DNA of 64,000 bases, taken from Streptomyces sp. CG1. GTDB lineage: Bacteria; Actinomycetota; Actinomycetes; Streptomycetales; Streptomycetaceae. The translations under genes were made by a program, and so were the position numbers. Below the pieces are notes generated by a model. The model saw only the letters and a program-made list of their open reading frames with translations. It did no database searches and was not told the origin of the DNA. The DNA is taken from positions 1,736,001 through 1,800,000 of the forward strand of contig NZ_CP163518.1 in NCBI RefSeq assembly GCF_041080625.1, in the 5' to 3' direction. Positions 32,538 through 41,800 of the stretch are shown piece by piece; position 1 is the first letter of the stretch; the number at the start of each line of letters is the position of its first letter.

Positions 32538-32562
32538 TATAGTTGGCTGGCAGCCAGTCAAC
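32538..32562. promoter_or_regulatory. -10 element and TetR-type operator
   Basis: TATAGT (32538-32543) is a good -10 element. It overlaps GTTGGCTGG-CAG-CCAGTCAAC (32542-32562), a 9-3-9 inverted repeat with one mismatch. The site covers the expected start point of the tetR gene 15 bp downstream, so autorepression is very likely. No convincing -35 was seen. Confidence 0.72.
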
Positions 32563-32576
32563 GCAGGAGTTTCAGG

Positions 32577-33245
32577 ATGTCCCCGCGCAGCGCCTCGGTC
32601 AATGAAGAGTTGCGACGACGTTCCCGGGAGCGGCTGCTGCAGGCCGCGGTGGAACTGGTCGACGAGCGCGGCTTCGAGGCTACGACACTGGGCGACATCG
32701 CGGACCGGGCCGGTTCGGCGCGCGGACTGGTGTCGTACTACTTCCCCGGCAAGCGCCAGCTCGTGCAGTCCGCCGTGCACCGGCTGATGCACCGCACGCT
32801 GGAGGAGGCGCTGGAGCGGGAGCCGCACACCGAGGACGGCCGGGAGCGGCTGGCCCGGGCCATCGACGCGATCCTGGGCCTGGCCCGCGACCGCCCGGTG
32901 CTCATGCGGCAGCACATGGCGGGGCTGTTGCAGGCGGAGGGCTTCGTACAGTGCCCCGAGCAGCGCCGGCTGTCGGAGCTGCTCGGCGACACCGTCGCCA
33001 GGTACGGCTCCGAGGATGTCACCGCCGACTATCCGATGCTGCGGGCCCTGCTGATGGGCGCGGTGTACGCGGCGCTGATCCCGGGGGCGCCGATGCCCGT
33101 CCCGGTGCTGCGGGCCGAACTGTTCCGGCGGTACGGACTCGACCGGGAGGCGGGGGTGCCGCCGGAGAGCGAGACGGGCGAGGAGCCGCGGAAGCGGGAC
33201 CTGTCCCGGTTCTTCGCCACGGAGGAACGCCCGAGCGGCCCCTGA
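32577..33245 (+). CDS. TetR family transcriptional regulator
   Basis: A 222-residue protein from ATG 32577 with AGGAG about 7 nt upstream. The N-terminal helix-turn-helix (residues about 15-60) reads RERLLQAAVELVDERGFEAT, TLGDIADRAGSARGLVSYYF and PGKRQLVQSAV, the TetR signature. The C-terminal ligand domain is unassigned, and the tail is charged. A 21-bp operator overlaps its own promoter. The neighbours (DUF2630 and a DUF6214-like gene) do not suggest a ligand; the target besides itself is not visible. Confidence 0.9.
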   Translation: MSPRSASVNEELRRRSRERLLQAAVELVDERGFEATTLGDIADRAGSARGLVSYYFPGKRQLVQSAVHRLMHRTLEEALEREPHTEDGRERLARAIDAILGLARDRPVLMRQHMAGLLQAEGFVQCPEQRRLSELLGDTVARYGSEDVTADYPMLRALLMGAVYAALIPGAPMPVPVLRAELFRRYGLDREAGVPPESETGEEPRKRDLSRFFATEERPSGP

Positions 33246-33270
33246 GGACCGGCTCGGGCTCCAACTCGCC

Positions 33271-34035
33271 TCAGCGGCGGCGTGCATGGCGGGGCGTCAG
33301 GAATCCGGCGTCCCGTGCCTGGGCGATCAGCCTGAGGGAGCGGCGGCGACTGCGTCCGGTGGCGCTCATCACGGCGAGCACCGGGTCGACGCCTCCCTGC
33401 TGTGCGGCACGGTACTCCCGCGCGACGAGCCGACGGCCCTCGACGCCAAGCGGCCAGCCCGCCCAGGCACGCCGGGGACCCGCGCCGAGCACGATCTCCG
33501 CTGCGCCGCGGGCTTCCGGTTCGTACCACACCTGCGGACGCTCGCCGTCATACGCCCTCTCCGGCGGCTCACCGTCGCCTCGCCCCTCCGGCCGCTCGGC
33601 TGCGCGCCGCTCCGCCAAGTCGCCGGCCTCCGCTCCGTACCGCTCCCCCGGCGGTTCGCCTTCGGGCCGCTCCTCCAGGCGCTCGCCTTCGGGCCGGGCC
33701 TCCGGTACCTGACCCTCGGGCCGCCCCACCGGCCACTCGCCCTCGTGCCGCTCCCCGGGGCGCCCCCCGGCGGGTTCGTCGACGCCGTCCGTGCACGACC
33801 GCTCCCCGGCCACCCCGCAGGACGCGAACAGTGGGCCCTCGATCCAGTTCGCCAGCGCCGTGAGGTCGGCGAGGGACAGGGCCGGCTGCGCGGTGACGTC
33901 CTCGATGGACACGCATCCGTTGTGCAGGACGGCCAGGGCATCGACCCGGGCGCCGTCGGGGAAGGCCAGTCGGACCTGGAACCAGGAGGTGGTGCCGCAG
34001 TGCTCCCGCACCTTCCACGCGGGCCACACGGACAC
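33271..34035 (-). CDS. DUF6214-like protein with Glu/Arg/Pro-rich middle
   Basis: A 254-residue protein from GTG 34035 with GGAGGAC 7 nt upstream; a TTG further upstream is possible but less supported. The N-terminal part (SVWPAWKVREHCGTTSWFQV, FPDGARVDALAVLHNGCVS, LADLTALANWIEGPLF) and the C-terminal part (LVAREYRAAQQGGVDPVLAV, RRRSLRLIAQARDAGFLTPR) are conserved in a streptomycete family I recall as DUF6214. Between them, about 100 residues are low-complexity R-P-E-G-E-like repeats, probably disordered and variable in length. No catalytic motif is seen. Confidence 0.6.
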   Translation of the reverse strand: MSVWPAWKVREHCGTTSWFQVRLAFPDGARVDALAVLHNGCVSIEDVTAQPALSLADLTALANWIEGPLFASCGVAGERSCTDGVDEPAGGRPGERHEGEWPVGRPEGQVPEARPEGERLEERPEGEPPGERYGAEAGDLAERRAAERPEGRGDGEPPERAYDGERPQVWYEPEARGAAEIVLGAGPRRAWAGWPLGVEGRRLVAREYRAAQQGGVDPVLAVMSATGRSRRRSLRLIAQARDAGFLTPRHARRR

Positions 34036-34231
34036 CGCGCCGTCCTCCGCGTTTCGATCGGAAAGATTAAGCAAGGATGCTTCTAGCACACACGCAACGT
34101 AACCGCATGATCGCACTCCATACGAACGGACACGCACCGGGGTCACCCCGCCGGACCCTGCCGTCATGGGCCAGGGGATGCAATGCTGGAGCCGTCCGCA
34201 CACCACCCTCCTTCGGGCAAGGAGTACCGCT

Positions 34232-35602
34232 GTGCTGCGTGTCGCCGTCGTCGGTTCGGGGCCGAGCGGGTGCTACACCGCCCAGAGCCTGGTTCAGCTG
34301 GATCCCGACGTGTGCGTGGACGTCCTGGACCGGCTGCCGTGCCCGTACGGCCTGGTCCGGTACGGCGTCGCCCCGGACCACGAGAAGATCAAGTCCCTGC
34401 AGGGCAGTCTCCGTACGGTGCTGGAGCACGAGCGGGTGAGGTTCCTCGGTGGCGTCCGGGTGGGATGCCCCGGCGGAGTGCCGGTGGAGCGGCTGCGGGA
34501 GCTGTATCACGCGGTGGTGTACTGCGTGGGCGCCGCCACCGACCGCCGGCTGGGGATACCAGGCGAGGAGTTGCCGGGCAGCTGGTCGGCGACCGACTTC
34601 GTGGCCTGGTACAGCGCGCATCCGGACGCGGCCGACGCGGGCTTCCTGCGCGGGGCGCGGTCGGCGGTCGTCATCGGTGTGGGCAATGTGGCGGTGGACG
34701 TCACGCGGATGCTGGTCCGGGGTGCCGCGGAGCTGCGCCCGACGGACATCCCGCAGGCGGCGCTGGACACGCTGACGGCCAGCGGGATCAGCGAGGTGCA
34801 CATGGTGGGCCGGCGCGGCCCCTCGCAGGCCCGCTTCACCACCAAGGAGCTGCGCGAGCTGGGCGGGCTGCCCGGTACCGAAGTCACTGTCGATCCGGCC
34901 GACTTGGCGCTGGATCCGGCCGACCCCGCCACGCTGCCCGCCGTGCAGCGCCGCAATCTGGAGGTGCTGCGCGGCTGGGCCGCCCGGCCGCCGGCCGACG
35001 CCGCGCGGCGGATCGCGCTGCGCTTCTTCCTGCGCCCCGTGGAGTTCCTCGCGGGTGGGGGCACCTCCCGCTCGAGCGGAGCCGGGAGTGGGGGACGCCG
35101 GGTGGGCGCCGTGCGTTTCGAGCGGACGGTGCCGGACGGGCACGGCGGGGTGACGGGCACGGGCCGGTTCGAGGAGGTGCCCGCCCAGGTGGTGCTGCGC
35201 TCGGTGGGCTATCGCGGAGTGCCGCTGGACGGGCTGCCGTTCGACGCGGTGAGCGGTACGGTGCCGAACGCGGCGGGGCGCATCGTGCGCGACGGCGTCC
35301 CCTCCCCCGGCGAGTACGTCGCCGGGTGGATCAAGCGCGGCCCGACCGGTGTCATCGGAACCAACCGGCCCTGCGCCAAGGAAACGGCGACCTCCCTGCT
35401 CACGGACGCTCCCGCGCTGCTCACCCGGCAGGTGCCGGAGGATCCGCTGAAGGCGCTGCGGGCGGCCGGGATCGAACCGGTGCCGTGGTCGGGGTGGCTG
35501 GCGATCGAGCGCGCCGAGGCCGCGCTGGGGGCACGGCTCGGGCGGAGCGTGGTCAAGCTGGCCGACTGGGACGCACTGCTCACGGCGGCCCGGTCGGCGT
35601 AG
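34232..35602 (+). CDS. Ferredoxin/NADP reductase-like FAD oxidoreductase (FprA type)
   Basis: A 456-residue protein from GTG 34232 with AAGGAG 7 nt upstream. The FAD motif is LRVAVVGSGPSGCYTAQSL, followed by PYGLVRYGVAPDHEKIKSLQ. The NADPH motif is AVVIGVGNVAVDVTRML, followed by EVHMVGRRGPSQARFT. The C-terminal block AGWIKRGPTGVIGTNRPCAK is the family end motif. It matches adrenodoxin-reductase-like ferredoxin-NADP reductases that feed electrons to P450s and other ferredoxin users. It carries an unusual in-frame insertion encoding about 14 small residues (GGGTSRSSGAGSGG) in a C-terminal loop. Confidence 0.87.
   Translation: MLRVAVVGSGPSGCYTAQSLVQLDPDVCVDVLDRLPCPYGLVRYGVAPDHEKIKSLQGSLRTVLEHERVRFLGGVRVGCPGGVPVERLRELYHAVVYCVGAATDRRLGIPGEELPGSWSATDFVAWYSAHPDAADAGFLRGARSAVVIGVGNVAVDVTRMLVRGAAELRPTDIPQAALDTLTASGISEVHMVGRRGPSQARFTTKELRELGGLPGTEVTVDPADLALDPADPATLPAVQRRNLEVLRGWAARPPADAARRIALRFFLRPVEFLAGGGTSRSSGAGSGGRRVGAVRFERTVPDGHGGVTGTGRFEEVPAQVVLRSVGYRGVPLDGLPFDAVSGTVPNAAGRIVRDGVPSPGEYVAGWIKRGPTGVIGTNRPCAKETATSLLTDAPALLTRQVPEDPLKALRAAGIEPVPWSGWLAIERAEAALGARLGRSVVKLADWDALLTAARSA
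35055..35095. repeat. Mini-repeat inserted in frame in the reductase gene
   Basis: About 41 bp with core GGGGGCACCTCCCGCTCGAG and ending GGGAGTGGGGGA can form a hairpin. The same type of sequence is in the interior of the elements at 31691-31935 and 52463-52674. It encodes a Gly/Ser loop and keeps the reading frame. The insertion is inferred from the low-complexity interruption of a conserved protein. Confidence 0.55.
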
Positions 35603-35766
35603 GCCTGGCAGCCCGGTCGACGCAGGCCCGGTGGCCAGGGATTTCCCAGCAGTCCGGTGGGCATGACACACAGCGGCAACAGACCGGAAATCAACAAACT
35701 GTTCAAGAAGCTTACGGTCTCGTGCTGTTCGGATGTCCCTTCCCGCCCGGCACCGTTGGAGTCCCC

Positions 35767-37110
35767 ATGGCCACCACCGCAGACGTCCATCCCGTCGACG
35801 AGATGCCGCCGGTGCGGCAGTTGGCGGCCTTCGGGCTGCAGCATGTGCTCGCGATGTACGCGGGTGCGGTCGCCGTGCCGCTGATCGTGGGCGGCGCGAT
35901 GAAGCTGTCGCCCGCCGACCTGGCGTATCTGATCACGGCCGATCTGCTGGTGTGCGGGATCGCGACGCTGATCCAGTGCGTCGGCTTCTGGCGGTTCGGC
36001 GTCCGGCTGCCGATCATGCAGGGCTGTACGTTCGCTGCCGTGTCGCCGATGGTGCTCATCGGGACGACCGGCGGCGGACTGCCCGCGATCTACGGCTCGG
36101 TGATCGTCGCGGGTCTTGCCATCATGCTGCTGGCGCCGGTCTTCGGCCGACTCCTGCGGTACTTCCCGCCGCTGGTGACCGGCACGGTGATCCTCATCAT
36201 CGGGGTCTCGCTGCTGCCGGTCGCGGGCAACTGGGCGGCGGGCGGTGCCGGTGCGAAGGACTTCGGGGAGCCGAAGAATCTGGCGCTGGCCGCCTTCGTC
36301 CTGCTGGTCGTGCTGGCCGTGCAGCGGTTCGCGCCCGCCGCCCTCGGCCGGATCGCCGTCCTGATCGGCATCGCGGTGGGCCTGGCGGTCGCGGTGCCGT
36401 TCGGGTTCACGGACTTCAGCGGCGTCGCCGACGCCGACTGGGTGGGCATCAGCACGCCGTTCCACTTCGGGACGCCGGACTTCAGGGCGTCCGCGATCGT
36501 GTCCATGCTGGTGGTGGCGCTGGTGACGATGACCGAGACGACCGGTGACCTGATCGCGGTCGGCGAGCTGACCGGCCGTAAGGTCGAGCCGCGCTCGCTC
36601 GCGGACGGCCTGCGCGCCGACGGCCTCTCGACCGTCCTGGGCGGCGTGTTCAACACCTTCCCGTACACGGCGTACGCGCAGAACGTGGGCCTGGTCGGCA
36701 TGACCCGGGTGCGCAGCCGCTGGGTGGTCGCGGCGGCCGGCGGGATCCTGGTGCTGCTCGGGCTGCTGCCCAAGCTGGGCGCGGTGGTCGCGGCGGTCCC
36801 GGCTCCGGTGCTGGGCGGGGCCGGACTGGTCATGTTCGGCACGGTCGCGGCGAGCGGGCTGCGGACACTGGCCCGGGTCGACTTCCAGGGCAACCACAAT
36901 CTGACCGTGGTGGCCGTCTCGGTGGCGATCGGCATGCTGCCGGTGGGCGTGCCGACGGTCTACGCGAAGTTCCCGGACTGGTTCCAGACGGTGATGAACA
37001 GCGGCATCAGCGCGGGCTGCCTGTCCGCGATCGTACTGAACCTGCTCTTCAACCACCTTCCCTCGAGGGCGGGTTCGCAGACCGTGACCGAGGCGGAAGG
37101 GGCCGTCTAG
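35767..37110 (+). CDS. NCS2 family nucleobase permease (xanthine/uracil permease)
   Basis: A 447-residue protein from ATG 35767, with GGAG 6 nt upstream. About 12-14 membrane helices are visible. NCS2 hallmarks are the N-terminal LAAFGLQHVLAMYAGAVAVP, the substrate-site VTMTETTGDLIAVGELTGRK and the family motif QNVGLVGMTRVRSRW (Q-N-x-G-x4-T). It probably imports xanthine, uric acid or uracil with protons; the Glu and Gln pattern leaves the choice open. It follows the FprA gene by 164 bp and may have its own promoter. Confidence 0.9.
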   Translation: MATTADVHPVDEMPPVRQLAAFGLQHVLAMYAGAVAVPLIVGGAMKLSPADLAYLITADLLVCGIATLIQCVGFWRFGVRLPIMQGCTFAAVSPMVLIGTTGGGLPAIYGSVIVAGLAIMLLAPVFGRLLRYFPPLVTGTVILIIGVSLLPVAGNWAAGGAGAKDFGEPKNLALAAFVLLVVLAVQRFAPAALGRIAVLIGIAVGLAVAVPFGFTDFSGVADADWVGISTPFHFGTPDFRASAIVSMLVVALVTMTETTGDLIAVGELTGRKVEPRSLADGLRADGLSTVLGGVFNTFPYTAYAQNVGLVGMTRVRSRWVVAAAGGILVLLGLLPKLGAVVAAVPAPVLGGAGLVMFGTVAASGLRTLARVDFQGNHNLTVVAVSVAIGMLPVGVPTVYAKFPDWFQTVMNSGISAGCLSAIVLNLLFNHLPSRAGSQTVTEAEGAV

Positions 37111-37180
37111 CGCGGGCGGCGGACAGGATCCAGCAGGCTACGGCGGTCGGTGTCGAGCAGACGCTCCCGAGCGAGTTGCT

Positions 37181-37537
37181 TCAGCCGGCGTCGCCGAGGC
37201 GGGCGGACTGCCGTTCCGCGGCGGCGAGGAGGGTGTCGAGCAGTTCCGGGAAGAGACGGTCCAGGTCGTGCCGGCGGACGGCGTTCATCTTGGCCGTGCC
37301 GCGGTAGACCTGCCGGATGACCCCGCTCTCGCGCAGCACGCGGAAGTGGTGCGTGGTGGTGGACTTGGTCACCGGCAGGTCGAAGTGGGAGCAGGACAAC
37401 TCGGCCTCCGCGGCGGCCAGTTCGCGGACGATCTGCAGTCGCATCGGATCGGAGAGTGCATGCAGCACGGTCTCCAGGCGGATCTCCTCCGGCTCCGGGT
37501 GCGGCAGTGCGCGGCCTGTGATGGCGGTGTCGGTCAC
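37181..37537 (-). CDS. ArsR family transcriptional regulator
   Basis: A 118-residue winged-helix protein from GTG 37537 with AAGGGCAG upstream. Motifs: LETVLHALSDPMRLQIVREL, LSCSHFDLPVTKSTTTHHFR (recognition helix) and VLRESGVIRQVYRGTAKMNA. The single Cys in the E-L-S-C-S-H region does not form the metal-binding CVC box of ArsR/SmtB sensors, so the ligand is probably not arsenite or zinc but perhaps an electrophile or redox signal handled by its divergent partner, an OYE. The divergent spacer has three matching operator repeats. Confidence 0.87.
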   Translation of the reverse strand: MTDTAITGRALPHPEPEEIRLETVLHALSDPMRLQIVRELAAAEAELSCSHFDLPVTKSTTTHHFRVLRESGVIRQVYRGTAKMNAVRRHDLDRLFPELLDTLLAAAERQSARLGDAG

Positions 37538-37580
37538 GGCGGCTGCCCTTCGTCGCGGTACTCGTCGGTCGCCATCATTG

Positions 37581-37635
37581 TACGAGAGGTTTCGTAGTTT
37601 GACATGTCTCGTAGTACGAGGGTTATCGTACGAGT
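37581..37635. promoter_or_regulatory. Array of ArsR-type operators between arsR and the OYE gene
   Basis: There are three related inverted repeats: TACGA-n6-TCGTA (37581-37596), the perfect CTCGTAGTACGAG (37608-37620) and TCGTACGA (37626-37633). All share the CGTAC/GTACG half-site. TTGACA at 37599-37604 is a candidate -35 for the plus-strand gene, lying between two boxes. The layout predicts repression of both divergent genes by the ArsR protein. Confidence 0.7.
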
Positions 37636-37669
37636 CGACCCAGCGGTCCCGTGACGAATGGAGTCCGTC

Positions 37670-38749
37670 GTGAGCGCGCTCTTCGAGCCCATCACCCTGC
37701 GTGAACTGACCATCCCGAACCGGGTGTGGATGCCCCCGATGTGCCAGTACTCGGCCGAGCCGGAGGGGCCGCTCGCCGGCGCCCCGAACGACTGGCACTT
37801 CGCGCACTACGGGGCGCGTGCCACGGGCGGCACCGGCCTGATCATCGTGGAGGCCACCGCGGTCTCGCCGGAGGGCCGGATCTCCCCGTACGACCTCGGC
37901 CTGTGGAACGACACCCAGGTGGAGGCCTTCCACCGGATCACCCGCTTCCTCACCGCCCAGGGCGTGGTGCCGGGGATCCAGCTGGCCCACAGCGGACGCA
38001 AGGCGTCGACCGAGCGCACCTGGAAGGGCGGCGCGCCGCTCGGTCCGGAGGCGCACGGGTGGCAGCCGGTCGCCCCGAGCGCGGTGGCCTTCGACGAACG
38101 CCACCCCGTTCCGGCCGAGTTGACGGTGGAGCAGATCCGGGAAGTCGTCGGGCAGTTCGCCGCCGCGGCACGCCGGGCGCTCGCCGCCGGCTTCGAGGTC
38201 GCCGAGGTCCACGGCGCCCACGGCTACCTGATCAACGAGTTCCTCTCGCCCCACTCGAACCACCGTATCGACGCCTACGGCGGCTCGTACGAGAACCGCA
38301 CCCGCTTCGCGCTCGAGGTCGTGGACGCCGTACGCGCGGTCTGGCCCGAGGACAAGCCGGTGTTCTTCCGTATCTCGGCCACCGACTGGCTCGAGGACGG
38401 TGGCTGGACCGAGGAGGACACGGTCCGCTTCGCCCGCGATCTGCACGCCCACGGCGTCGACCTGCTCGACGTCTCCACCGGCGGCAACGCCTCCGGCGTG
38501 ACCATTCCGACCGGGCCCGGCTACCAGGTGCCGTTCGCCTCCCGGGTGAAGGCCGAGACCCCGCTGCCCGTCGCCGCCGTGGGACTGATCACCGAGGCCG
38601 AGCAGGCCGAGAAGATCCTCACGAACGGCGAGGCCGACGCCGTCCTGCTGGGCCGTGAGCTGCTGCGCAACCCGTCCTGGGCCCGGCACACGGCCCGCGA
38701 GCTGGGCGGCGAGGTCAGGGTGCCGGACCAGTACCACCGCGCGGTCTGA
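37670..38749 (+). CDS. NADH:flavin oxidoreductase, old yellow enzyme family (YqjM-like)
   Basis: A 359-residue protein. GTG 37670 is preferred because GGAG lies 6 nt upstream; ATG 37658 is the alternative. The FMN TIM-barrel is complete: LFEPITLRELTIPNRVWMPP, MCQYSAEPEG (the Cys26-like motif of thermophilic-type OYEs), GIQLAHSGRKAS, VHGAHGYLINEFLSPHSNHR, DAYGGSYENRTRF and VAAVGLITEAEQAEKIL. The His in EVHGAHGYL and the Tyr in AYGG fit the active site. It reduces activated C=C bonds in electrophiles such as enones or quinones with NAD(P)H. It is divergent from an ArsR repressor with a shared operator array. Confidence 0.92.
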   Translation: MSALFEPITLRELTIPNRVWMPPMCQYSAEPEGPLAGAPNDWHFAHYGARATGGTGLIIVEATAVSPEGRISPYDLGLWNDTQVEAFHRITRFLTAQGVVPGIQLAHSGRKASTERTWKGGAPLGPEAHGWQPVAPSAVAFDERHPVPAELTVEQIREVVGQFAAAARRALAAGFEVAEVHGAHGYLINEFLSPHSNHRIDAYGGSYENRTRFALEVVDAVRAVWPEDKPVFFRISATDWLEDGGWTEEDTVRFARDLHAHGVDLLDVSTGGNASGVTIPTGPGYQVPFASRVKAETPLPVAAVGLITEAEQAEKILTNGEADAVLLGRELLRNPSWARHTARELGGEVRVPDQYHRAV

Positions 38750-38781
38750 GCAGAGCGGCCCCGCCGGTCGGCCCGTCCTCT

Positions 38782-38805
38782 CCGCCCGGCCCCGGGGCCG
38801 GGCGG
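38782..38805. terminator. Bidirectional terminator hairpin
   Basis: A 24-bp perfect palindrome whose half is CCGCCCGGCCCC sits 32 bp after the OYE stop and 58 bp before the end of the convergent P-type ATPase gene. The strong GC hairpin without a T-tract is typical of Streptomyces terminators. Confidence 0.7.
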
Positions 38806-38863
38806 GGCGCACCCGACGACTGCCCGGGGCCGCCTGCTCCCACGGACGGCGGTCTCCAGTCCG

Positions 38864-41800
38864 TCAGCCCGGCAGCAGCCGGCCGACCGTCTCTTCGAGG
38901 CGGGGCAGCACCCGCTGCCCCGCCGGCGCCAGGGCGACCGCCGTCAGGACCCCGGCCCAGGCCACCGGACCGAGCGGGGTGCACCCGACGGCGTGGCTGA
39001 CGCCCGGGGTCTGCACCACCGCGACCAATGCCACGGCGGAGCCCAGGCAGGTCAGCTGCACCAGCCGGCTCTCGCGCCGGTCCATCAGAGTCTGCACCAG
39101 CTGGGCACCGACCACCGCGCACAGCGCCATCGTGCTGGAGCGGCGCGCGGTGCCGGGGGTGAAGCGGCCGATCAGCCATGCCGTCACCGCGCTCAGACAG
39201 GTGGTGAGCGCACGGTGCCGGATCTGCCGGAGCAGGGGCGCGCGGAGGACGGCGGAGGCCTCCTCGGGGGATCCAGTGCGGGGGCGTACGGTGCCGGGCT
39301 CGTCGGCCTTCTCGGTCACCGCCACCGCCATCGACGGGAAAAGGTCGGTGAAGAGGTTGACCATGAGCATCTGCCGGGTGGACAGCGGCGCCCGCCCGGA
39401 CAGCAGCGTGCCGAGGATGCCGAAGCCGACCTCGCCCGCGTTCCCGCCGATCAGGATGGCGATGGCGTCGGCCACGCTGTGCCACAGGGCCCGGCCCTCG
39501 CCGACCGCGTCGATCAGGACCGTCAGATCCTCCTCGTCGGTGACGACGATGTCGGCGGCGTTGCGTGCGGCGGCCGAACCGCGCGCGCTGATGCCGACCC
39601 CGATGTCGGCGGCGCGGATGGCCGCGGCGTCGTTGGCACCGTCGCCGACCATGCCGACAACCCGGCCTGCATCCCGCAGCGCCTCGACGACCTGGAGCTT
39701 CTGCTCGGGCGCCACCCGCGCCACCACGCCCGCGTCGCGCAGCATCCGGGCTCGGGCCGCCCGGTCCGCCGCCGCCAGCTCGTCCCCGGTGACCACGACG
39801 GTGTCCTCGGGCCAGCCCAGCCCGGCGGCGACGGCCCGTGCGGTCTGCGGATGGTCGCCGGTGAGCATGACCGGCCGTACGCCCGCCTTGTGCAGCCCCT
39901 CCACCAGCGCCGTGGAGGTCTCGCGCGGTACGTCGGACAGGGCGAGCAGCCCGGTGAACTCCAGCTCCCGCAGCGGCTGTTCGAGGACGTCGCCGGCCTG
40001 CCGCTCGACCTCCTGCGCATCCGCGCCGAGCCGCCGCTCGGCCACCGCCAGCACCCTGAGGCCGTCCCCGGCCAAGGCTTGCGCCGCCTCGGAGGCGTGC
40101 GCGGGAAGTCCCGAGCAGGCGGGCAGCACGGTCTCCGGGGCGCCCTTGACGACGAGCACGAGCGGGCCGTCCCCGCTGCGGCCGACGGCGGCGGCATAGC
40201 CGCGCGCCGCCTCGAACGGCAGGTCGGCCACCTGCGTCCAGTCCGGGTCGGGGCCGGCCGCGGCCAGCACGGCCTCGTCGGTGGCGTGCACCGGCTGCTC
40301 GGCACCGCCGTCAGGCTGCGGGCTGGCGCGGGCGGCGGCGCGTACGGGGCCGGCGGACCCGGTGTCGTCCACCGTGCGGACCGTGCCGTCGGCGTCGGAG
40401 GTACGCACCAGCCGCAGCCGGTTCTCGGTGAGGGTGCCGGTCTTGTCGAAGCAGATGGTGTCCATGCGGCCCAGCGCCTCCAGGGTGCGCGGGGTGCGGA
40501 CGAGGACACCGCCGCGGCTCAGCCGCCGGGCGGCCGCCAGCTGCGCGACCGTGGCCACCAGCGGCAGCCCTTCCGGTACGGCCGCCACGGCCACCGCCAC
40601 ACCACCGCTCACCGCGTCCCGGACCGGGGTGCCGCGCAGCAGTGCAAGGCCGGTCACCGCGGCACCGCCCACCAGGGTCAACGGCAGTGCCTCACGGGTG
40701 AGTTCCCGCAGCCGGGCCTGTACGCCACCGGCCGGGGGTGTACGGGCGGCGAGGTGGACGGCGCGGGCGGCCTCCGTGCGCTCACCGGTGTCGACCACCA
40801 CGGCCCGGGCCTGGCCCGCCGCCACGGTCGTACCCTCGAAGACCATGCAGCGCCGGTCGGCGACCGGGGCGTGCGGAGTCGGGTCCGTCTGCTTCTCCAC
40901 CGGCAGCGACTCGCCGGTCAGCGCCGACTCGTCGACCTCCAGGCCGTCCTGGCACAGCAGCCGGGCGTCGGCGGGCACCACGTCGTCCGCCTTCAGCTGG
41001 ATCACATCACCGGGATGCAGCTTGCCCGCGTCCACGGTGCGCGTACCGCCGGCCGGGGCCTCCTCCTCCGGTGGCACCACGCGCGCCTTCTTCTGCTGCT
41101 CCTCGAGCAGTCCGGACAGCGCCTGTTCGGCGCGCAGCCGCTGGACGCCGCCGACCAGGGCGTTCAGGTCGAGGGCGCCTACGACGAGCAGCGCGTCCAC
41201 GACGGAGCCGAGGATCGCCGACGCCGCCGAGCCGACCACGAGGACCGGGGTGAGGGGGTCCTGGAGTTCGCCGCGTACGGCCCGGCCGAGCCGGTAGGAC
41301 CAGCGCACGGGCGCGGCGACCGGGTGCCGGGCGACACCGGCGACGGCCTTGCGTGTGCGGGCGGTCAGCTCCTCGAACGCGCCGCCCTCGTCGGCCGGTT
41401 CGTGCTCCAGCCGCTCCTGGGCCTGTTCGGGGTCCAGCTCGTGCCAGTGCACGCGCGGACGCGGGTGCGGGGGCCGGGCCGCCGCCACGCCGAGCGCCGC
41501 GCGTACCCCGGACAGCAGGGCGGTCGCGGCGCCGGCGTCGACGGGCGCGTGCCGCAGCCCCGGCAGTGCGGCGAGGCCTCTGTGGCGGCCGCCGCCGGAC
41601 TCGCCGACGGCCACGAGCAGGCCGGACAGCGCGGCGCCGGAGCGGGCGAGGGTCTGGGCGTGCCGGCCGACCGTGCGGGCGGCCGGGATCGCGGTCAGCA
41701 CACGCCACACGTCGGGCAGCCCGTGCAGAGCCAGGATGTCGGCGCCCCACACCACGGCGCCCTCGCGGTCGGTCAGGGCGAGGGCGATGTCGGCGGCGCG

